DNA of 64,000 bases, from positions 62,001 through 126,000 of the forward strand of contig JAVBKS010000003.1 of assembly GCA_031553935.1 (NCBI GenBank). The letters run 5' to 3'. The DNA is from JAISDD01 sp031553935 (GTDB taxonomy: Bacteria; Bacillota; Syntrophomonadia; Syntrophomonadales; Syntrophomonadaceae). Shown one piece after another: positions 58,698 to 64,000 of this stretch. Below the pieces are notes generated by a model, which searched no databases, was not told where the DNA came from, and worked only from the letters and a program-made list of their open reading frames with translations. The position numbers and the translations under genes were made by a program. Within the stretch, counting starts at the first letter, position 1; each line of letters begins with the position of its first letter.

Positions 58698-59189
58698 GTG
58701 CAAAAAAAAGTCTATCTAGGATTAGGCTCAAACTTGGGAGAAAGGTCCAGTAATCTTGCTCAAGCAATTGCAGAATTAGATCAAAACCCGGAAATCGAAA
58801 TAAAGGCTGGTTCATCTGTTTACGAAACCCCTCCTTGGGGAAATGAGAATCAACCATTGTTTCTTAATCAAGTGGTAGTAGCTTTCACAAAACTTAATCC
58901 ACGGGAGCTTCTTTATGCAGTAAAAGAAATTGAAATTAAAATGGGCCGCCAAGTAAGCGAAAAGTGGGGTCCAAGAATTATAGATATCGACATACTTTTA
59001 TATGGTGACGATGTTGTTGCCGATGATGATTTAATCATTCCGCATCAACTTCTGAAGGAGCGGTTGTTTGTTTTAGTTCCTCTATACGAGATTGAACCGG
59101 ATTTGGTTTTTCCCGATGATGGAACTGCTATTAGGGAGGTGTTGGATAGAGTATCGCTGCGAGTAAGAAGCAAAATTAAAAAAATATAG
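58698..59189 (+). CDS. folK: 6-hydroxymethyl-dihydropterin diphosphokinase
   Basis: A 163-residue HPPK. Motifs: VYLGLGSNLGERSSNLAQAI, VYETPPWGNENQPLFLNQVV and WGPRIIDIDILLYGD. It transfers diphosphate from ATP to the pterin for FolP. Start GTG 58698 with AAGGGTGA upstream. Third gene of a folP-folB-folK set. A short GGAGT/ACTCC hairpin follows its stop. Confidence 0.95.
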   Translation: MQKKVYLGLGSNLGERSSNLAQAIAELDQNPEIEIKAGSSVYETPPWGNENQPLFLNQVVVAFTKLNPRELLYAVKEIEIKMGRQVSEKWGPRIIDIDILLYGDDVVADDDLIIPHQLLKERLFVLVPLYEIEPDLVFPDDGTAIREVLDRVSLRVRSKIKKI

Positions 59190-59287
59190 GAGTCTCCCGC
59201 CGATACTCCTAAAAATTGGCCCGCTTGTATCTTAGCGAACAAGACGGTAGACCTAAAGGTTGGTCTATAACAAAAGGGGGTTAATCT

Positions 59288-60181
59288 ATGGATAAAAGGA
59301 TCGGCATTATAGGGGCGGGAGCAGTCGGAACTGCGGTTGGGCTGGTTTTACTCGAAAATGGTTATGAGATTACTGGAATTTATGATAAAAGACCGGAATC
59401 TACAAAGCGATTTGAACAGGTAAAATTAGGGATTTCCTGCGCGACTGCAGAAGAAGTTTCTCGCTCGGCAGATATTTTAATGATTGCAACACCTGATGGT
59501 GCAATTGAAAATGTTGTTGCAGAATTAGCTGAACTAAAAGCTTTTCATAAAAATCAGGCGGTTTTTCATTTAAGTGGAGCTCTATCATCAGAAAGCTTGA
59601 ATAAAGCAAAAAAAATGGGTGCAATCGGCTTATCGATTCATCCTTTGCAGACCTTTGCAGATGTTGAACAAGCGATATGCAATATTCCAGGGTCAATGTT
59701 CAGTATCGAAGGCGACGCTGAAGGCCATGCGATTGCAATAGCGATTGTAGAAGCACTAGACGGCAGATATTTTATTATTGACAGTCAGGCAAAACCATTG
59801 TACCATGCCGGGGCATGCGTTGTTTCGAATTATTTAGTAACCTTAGCAGCATTTGGAGTAGGGTTGTTAAACAGCGCTGGAGTGGACAAGCAAACTGCTT
59901 TGCAGGCATATTTGCCCCTTATTAAAGGAACTGTGAATAACTTACAAAATGTTGGCTTGCCAGGTGCATTGACAGGACCTATTGCCAGAGGAGATTTTGA
60001 TACCGTTACGACGCATTTGCAGAATATAGAAAGATTAAGTAAGGATTTGGCCAGTTTGTATTGTTGGTTAGGTTATATGACCGCCGAAATTGCAGAGGAA
60101 AAAGGCAGCATTAGTACTGAACAAACCAATAAGTGGAAAACGGAATTTTTTGAAAAAATAAACTCGCTGAATTCTAAGTAG
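59288..60181 (+). CDS. Rossmann-fold/DUF2520 protein, possible ketopantoate reductase (PanG-type)
   Basis: A 297-residue oxidoreductase-like protein. It has an NAD(P) motif GIIGAGAVGTAVG at the N-terminus and a DUF2520-type helical C-terminus (YHAGACVVSNYLVTLAAFGV). It stands just before panB-panC-panD. Ketopantoate reductase (panE/ilvC/panG) is otherwise missing from the pathway here, and I recall Rossmann/DUF2520 proteins beside pan genes being considered PanG-type reductases. So that role is proposed with moderate confidence. RBS AAAAGGGGG. Confidence 0.75.
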   Translation: MDKRIGIIGAGAVGTAVGLVLLENGYEITGIYDKRPESTKRFEQVKLGISCATAEEVSRSADILMIATPDGAIENVVAELAELKAFHKNQAVFHLSGALSSESLNKAKKMGAIGLSIHPLQTFADVEQAICNIPGSMFSIEGDAEGHAIAIAIVEALDGRYFIIDSQAKPLYHAGACVVSNYLVTLAAFGVGLLNSAGVDKQTALQAYLPLIKGTVNNLQNVGLPGALTGPIARGDFDTVTTHLQNIERLSKDLASLYCWLGYMTAEIAEEKGSISTEQTNKWKTEFFEKINSLNSK

Positions 60182-60247
60182 CATATTTTTTACTTTGTTG
60201 AATTGTTGTCAGACTTAACAATTGCTGGTTTTTATAAGGAGTACTTA

Positions 60248-61075
60248 ATGAGAGTTTCGACCTCATCTTTACAAGATAAAAAAAATAACAAACAAAAAAT
60301 TACGATGTTGACATCCTATGATTTTTCGATTGCCAGTATGATCGACGAGGCTGGAATTGATACAATTCTGGTTGGCGATTCTTTGGCAATGGTAACTTTG
60401 GGATACGAAAACACTTTAGCTGTAACCATGGATGATATGATACACCATGCTAAAGCTGTTATGCGCGCTGCTAATAATGCTATGGTAATTGGAGATATGC
60501 CGTTCTTATCCTATCACATAACACCTGCTGAAGCGGTTAGAAATGCCGGGCGTTTCATAAAGGAAGCCGGAACGCAAGCGGTTAAGCTCGAAGGCGGTAT
60601 CGAACGGGTTGACACCATTAAAGCCATTTTGGATGCGCAGATACCGGTGTTAGGCCATATTGGATTGACCCCGCAATCGGTAAATAAGTTTGGTGGATTC
60701 AAAGTTCAGGGTAAAGATATCGAAACTGCCAGACGCTTACTGGAAGATGCACTGGCCTTGGAAAAAGCAGGAGTTTTTGGTATTGTATTAGAATGTGTTC
60801 CTTCGCTTTTAGCAAAGAAAATCTCTGAACAATTGACTATCCCGACTATTGGGATTGGTGCCGGTCCATATTGTGATGGCCAGGTTTTAGTTATTAATGA
60901 TATTTTGGGCTTATACGCGGGGCACATTCCAAAGTTCGTTAAGCGTTATGCGAATTTGCAGCCTCTAGTAACAGAAGCCATCCAAAAATATAAAGAAGAA
61001 GTAGAACAAGGAATTTTTCCTTCTGAAGAATATACTTTTTCAATTAGTGATGAAGTCCTGGAAAAACTCTATTAG
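60248..61075 (+). CDS. panB: 3-methyl-2-oxobutanoate hydroxymethyltransferase
   Basis: First step of pantothenate synthesis; adds a hydroxymethyl group from methylene-tetrahydrofolate to ketoisovalerate. Motifs: MLTSYDFSIASMIDEAGIDT, VGDSLAMVTLGY, MPFLSY, VKLEGG, LGHIGLTPQS and GIGAG. ATG 60248 is six bases after AAGGAG. 275 residues. It needs folate, and the folate genes are just upstream. panC follows after 21 bases. Confidence 0.96.
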   Translation: MRVSTSSLQDKKNNKQKITMLTSYDFSIASMIDEAGIDTILVGDSLAMVTLGYENTLAVTMDDMIHHAKAVMRAANNAMVIGDMPFLSYHITPAEAVRNAGRFIKEAGTQAVKLEGGIERVDTIKAILDAQIPVLGHIGLTPQSVNKFGGFKVQGKDIETARRLLEDALALEKAGVFGIVLECVPSLLAKKISEQLTIPTIGIGAGPYCDGQVLVINDILGLYAGHIPKFVKRYANLQPLVTEAIQKYKEEVEQGIFPSEEYTFSISDEVLEKLY

Positions 61076-61096
61076 TTTAAAGGGAGAATTAGCAAA

Positions 61097-61948
61097 ATGA
61101 AGATTTTGCAGAGCATTAGTCAAACCCAGCAGTATTGCAAAATGCAAAAGCAAATGGGGAAGGTTATAGGATTAGTTCCGACCATGGGATATTTGCATGA
61201 AGGCCATATATCATTGGTCGAAGCGGCAGTAAAACAATGCGATGTGGTTATCGCCAGTATTTTTGTAAACCCCATACAGTTTGGAATCGGTGAAGATTTT
61301 GAAGTTTATCCGCGTGATGCCAAACGGGATCAAGATTTGCTTACCGAAGCAGGCGTGGATTTATTATTTATGCCTAGTACTGAAGAGATGTATCCGGATA
61401 ATTACAATTGCTATATCGAACTTGAAGGTGATTTGCCTAATATACTCTGTGGATTGTCGCGCCCTGGTCATTTCAAAGGGGTTACGACAGTTGTCGGTAA
61501 GCTATTTAATATTTGCCAGCCGGATTTCGCCTTTTTCGGCCAAAAAGATGCCCAGCAAGTAACAATTATTGAAAAAATGGTAAGGGACTTAAATTTTCCC
61601 GTTAAAATTGTGCGTCTGCCGATAATCAGGGAAGCTGATGGACTGGCAATGAGTTCGCGCAATGTCTATTTAGATCCGGAAATGAGAAAACAAGCCCTGA
61701 TTCTGAAAAAATCACTTGATGAGGTGGTCGAGAGTATTAAGGCCGGAGTTCTTGACGCCGACTTTTTGAAGGTGGAATTAAAGAAGTTGATTGCTAAAAG
61801 TCCAGAGGCTAGGATTGACTATGTTTCTATTTGTGACGCTGAGGAGCTCAGCGAAATAAATGATGAAATTAAAGGCAAAGTATTAATTGCTTTGGCGGTC
61901 AAATTTGGCTCAACTAGACTGATTGATAACTGCTTAGTGGAGGTGTAG
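61097..61948 (+). CDS. panC: Pantothenate synthetase
   Basis: ATP-dependent joining of pantoate and beta-alanine. Motifs: VPTMGYLHEGHISLVEAA, SIFVNPIQFGIGEDF, GHFKGVTTVVGKLFN, FGQKDAQQ and AMSSRNVYL. 283 residues; RBS GGGAG. panD starts four bases after its stop. Confidence 0.97.
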   Translation: MKILQSISQTQQYCKMQKQMGKVIGLVPTMGYLHEGHISLVEAAVKQCDVVIASIFVNPIQFGIGEDFEVYPRDAKRDQDLLTEAGVDLLFMPSTEEMYPDNYNCYIELEGDLPNILCGLSRPGHFKGVTTVVGKLFNICQPDFAFFGQKDAQQVTIIEKMVRDLNFPVKIVRLPIIREADGLAMSSRNVYLDPEMRKQALILKKSLDEVVESIKAGVLDADFLKVELKKLIAKSPEARIDYVSICDAEELSEINDEIKGKVLIALAVKFGSTRLIDNCLVEV

Positions 61949-61952
61949 CGGG

Positions 61953-62306
61953 ATGTTGCGCTATATATTAAAATCAAAAATTCATCGTGCAGTTGTTACT
62001 GACGCCGATTTGAATTATGTTGGCAGCATTACCATTGATGAAGATTTAATGGAAGCTGCAGATATAGTGGAGAACGAAAAAGTCACTATAGTTAATAATA
62101 ATAATGGCGAACGTTTTGAAACCTATGTTATTACTGGGGAGAGAGGTTCAGGAATTGTTTGTCTGAACGGAGCTGCGGCTCGATTAGTCCAGCGAGGCGA
62201 TATTGTCATTATCCTGACTTATACTATTCTGGATGATAAAGCTTGCAAGGACCACAAACCTCAAGTAGTGTTTGTTGATAGTAATAACAAGATTAAATTG
62301 GGATAA
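61953..62306 (+). CDS. panD: Aspartate 1-decarboxylase
   Basis: Pyruvoyl enzyme making beta-alanine from aspartate. The proenzyme cleaves itself at the G-S bond (in YVGSITID), giving a pyruvoyl at the new N-terminus. Also LKSKIHRAVVTDADL, and ERGSGIVCLNGAAARLVQRG. 117 residues. RBS GGAGG within the end of panC. Confidence 0.96.
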   Translation: MLRYILKSKIHRAVVTDADLNYVGSITIDEDLMEAADIVENEKVTIVNNNNGERFETYVITGERGSGIVCLNGAAARLVQRGDIVIILTYTILDDKACKDHKPQVVFVDSNNKIKLG

Positions 62307-62462
62307 TGCACCTTCTAAGCATTATTATATTGTTTATGCTCAAACATAATATTGATAGCAGTAAATGCCGATTCTATATTCGCCGTTTTGTTCAGTAGAT
62401 TAACTCGGTGTTTATTTGGTCATTGGATTTGATATTTATTTGGCTAAGCTAGGAGAAGTGGT

Positions 62463-63371
62463 ATGACAATTTCTTATAAAGATTATGTCTTACAAAGAAA
62501 AAAGGAACTTAATGCAGTTATTTTAGCACATTTTTATCAATTGCCGGAGATCCAAGATATCGCTGATTTTGTCGGCGATTCTTTGCAATTATCCCAACAG
62601 GCTGCGGCAACGGATGCTGATCTTATCGTGTTTTGCGGAGTTGATTTTATGGCAGAAAGCGCTAAGATATTGAGCCCTGACAAAATGGTAATAATACCTG
62701 ACATTGATGCAAGCTGTCCCATGGCCAATATGGTAAATCCAGAGTCCTTGCAAGAATTCAAAAAGGATTATCCGGATGCTTGCGTTATTACTTATATTAA
62801 TTCCTCAGCGGCAATCAAAGCCATGAGTGATATCTGTTGCACTTCGTCAAATGCCGTTAAAGTAGTGGCATCGATTCCTGAAGATAAACCAATAATCTTT
62901 TTGCCCGACCGTAATTTAGGGAACTACATTGGGAGCCAGACGGGCAGGGACCTCATTTTGTGGCCGGGATTTTGTCCGGTACATGAAGTCTTGACTGCAG
63001 AAGAAATTAATGAGCAAAAATCAGCTCACCCCCAAGCATCGGTAGTAGTTCACCCCGAGTGCAGACCTGAGGTTGTTGCCCTTGCAGATGCAGTGAGATC
63101 AACAGCTGGAATTCTTGATTTTGTCAAGAATAGCATACAAACCGAATTTATAATCGGGACGGAAGTAGGCTTCCTGTATACTTTAAAAAAGCATTGCCCA
63201 GATAAAACTTTTCATTTAGCATATAAACCATTCGAGTGTCCTAATATGAAAAAAACGACACTGCCGAAACTAGCTGCTGCGCTTGAGCATTTACAGTATC
63301 AGATTGAAGTTCCGGAAGCAATAAGTACTAAAGCAAGAACAGCTTTAGAAAGGATGCTATCCATAACGTGA
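62463..63371 (+). CDS. nadA: Quinolinate synthase A
   Basis: [4Fe-4S] enzyme that condenses iminoaspartate with dihydroxyacetone phosphate to quinolinate. 302 residues. Motifs: AVILAHFYQLPEIQDIADFV, GDSLQLSQQAA, the first cluster Cys in DASCPMANM, VVHPECRPEV with another Cys and FECPNMKKTT with a third. ATG 62463 after AGGAGAAG. It starts the de novo NAD genes; nadB follows after 27 bases. Confidence 0.96.
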   Translation: MTISYKDYVLQRKKELNAVILAHFYQLPEIQDIADFVGDSLQLSQQAAATDADLIVFCGVDFMAESAKILSPDKMVIIPDIDASCPMANMVNPESLQEFKKDYPDACVITYINSSAAIKAMSDICCTSSNAVKVVASIPEDKPIIFLPDRNLGNYIGSQTGRDLILWPGFCPVHEVLTAEEINEQKSAHPQASVVVHPECRPEVVALADAVRSTAGILDFVKNSIQTEFIIGTEVGFLYTLKKHCPDKTFHLAYKPFECPNMKKTTLPKLAAALEHLQYQIEVPEAISTKARTALERMLSIT

Positions 63372-63398
63372 TTTAATAAATAATGATTGTGATGATGA

Positions 63399-64000
63399 AT
63401 GATGAGCGCACGTTACCTCGAGTTAGTTAATAGTAATACAGACATAAAATACACGGATTTTCTGATAGTTGGAGGCGGAATCGCCGGGCTTTTCACCGCT
63501 TTAAAGGCAGCGGAATTTGGAAAAGTAACAGTTGTAATAAAGAAGACGTTAAAAGACTCAAATACCGGATTAGCTCAAGGGGGAATTGCTGCAGCAGTGC
63601 ATGAAGAGGATTCCCCTTTTCTTCATTTAGAAGATACTTTAGAAGCTGGTGCTGGACTTTGTGATATAGATGCGGTTGATATTCTGGTTCGTAATGGCCC
63701 TAAGTGTATTCGAGAGCTTATGGATTTGGGCGCATATTTTGATATGAAAGATGGCAGCATCTCATTGACCAGAGAAGGTGCCCACAGTAAGCCCAGAATT
63801 CTCCATGCAGCTGATGCCACCGGTGAAGCCATAAGAGTGGCATTAGTTAATCAATGTATAAAGAATCAGGCAATAGACCTTAAGGAGGACCATTTCCTGA
63901 TTGATTTGCTGGGCAGCACCAACAATGACGAATGCTATGGCGCTCTGATTTATGATACCGATAGATGCATTAATTATGTCTATTTAGCTAAAGCTGTGAT
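63399..64000 (+). CDS. nadB: L-aspartate oxidase, 5' part (cut by window end)
   Basis: Reading frame open to the last base. N-terminal FAD loop FLIVGGGIAGLFTALKAAEF, then NTGLAQGGIAAAVHEEDSPF and the substrate-lid EGAHSKPRILHAADATGEA, all typical of NadB. It makes iminoaspartate for NadA. Start ATG 63399 or 63402 (in-frame TGA just before); weak ribosome-binding site, so the start may be different. Only the first ~200 residues are in the window. Confidence 0.93.
   Translation, partial: MMSARYLELVNSNTDIKYTDFLIVGGGIAGLFTALKAAEFGKVTVVIKKTLKDSNTGLAQGGIAAAVHEEDSPFLHLEDTLEAGAGLCDIDAVDILVRNGPKCIRELMDLGAYFDMKDGSISLTREGAHSKPRILHAADATGEAIRVALVNQCIKNQAIDLKEDHFLIDLLGSTNNDECYGALIYDTDRCINYVYLAKAV

Noticed and set aside
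62320..62375. Imperfect TATATTGTTT/AAACATAATA palindrome before nadA as an NAD-regulator operator
   Set aside because: Arms match only 8 of 10 and do not fit a known NiaR or NrtR site; A+T-rich chance repeat likely.
1..64000. CRISPR arrays, insertion sequences, tRNA and rRNA genes
   Set aside because: None seen: no regular direct-repeat array, no transposase, no tRNA-like cloverleaf with CCA, and no rRNA core motif noticed.

Overview
The window is A+T-rich chromosomal DNA from an endospore-forming, low-GC Gram-positive bacterium. It is most likely a member of the Clostridia (Bacillota), but the species cannot be read from the sequence. Two things point there. There is a dense set of sporulation and germination genes (spoIIR, fin, spoVT, spoVB-like, yabP, yabQ, spoIIE, a gerA-type operon, a YhcN-type lipoprotein). 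The backbone order ksgA-veg-ispE-glmU-prs-pth-fin-mfd-spoVT-yabM-mazG-hup-rqcP-yabP-yabQ-divIC-yabR-spoIIE-tilS-ftsH-folP-folB-folK is the same as the origin-proximal yab region of Bacillus subtilis. Ribosome-binding sites are strong GGAGG types and TTG/GTG starts are common. No rRNA, tRNA, CRISPR array, insertion sequence or prophage was found.

Region by region. 1-2.3 kb: a sporulation lipoprotein, the rRNA methyltransferase KsgA (apparently with an AUU start) and Veg with its own promoter. 2.4-8.0 kb: a late-sporulation island with a CgeB-like glycosyltransferase, a GT4 and a GT2 glycosyltransferase, a small zinc-finger protein, and coiled-coil or SPOCS-like proteins. Two near-consensus sigma-K promoters suggest it decorates the spore surface. 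8.0-13.4 kb: patatin-like lipase, ribbon-helix-helix regulator, SpoIIR, IspE, FCD-type GntR regulator, MobA-like nucleotidyltransferase, DegV. 13.7-21.1 kb: a signalling block with a lone receiver, two tandem AgrC-like kinases, a secreted Big2-type protein and a large hybrid histidine kinase. 21.4-27.9 kb: glmU, prs, pth, fin, mfd. 28.0-34.6 kb: an inverted seven-gene germinant-receptor operon (B-A-C-D-C-D-B). 35.0-39.6 kb: spoVT, flippase, mazG, hup, rqcP, a SIMPL protein. 39.8-46.2 kb: an accessory block with a secreted protein, a 67-nt inverted repeat, and an HTH regulator / GLUG-like membrane protein / receptor kinase module. 46.3-54.8 kb: yabP, yabQ (no canonical start codon), divIC, yabR, ppx, spoIIE, tilS, ftsH. 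55.0-57.1 kb: a GH18 enzyme and a polysaccharide deacetylase. 57.1-64.0 kb: folate (folP-folB-folK), pantothenate (a DUF2520-type reductase candidate, panB-panC-panD) and NAD (nadA, partial nadB) genes.

How it works together. The window carries the forespore activation signal (SpoIIR), the phosphatase that activates sigma-F (SpoIIE), its late inhibitor (Fin), a sigma-G-dependent regulator (SpoVT) with a good sigma-G promoter, late mother-cell surface genes with sigma-K promoters, and a germinant receptor. It therefore samples each stage from initiation to germination. The most novel-looking parts are the surface-glycosylation island, the kinase/GLUG module, the duplicated B/C/D germinant-receptor operon with two tiny two-helix proteins, and the genes that seem to use non-canonical start codons.
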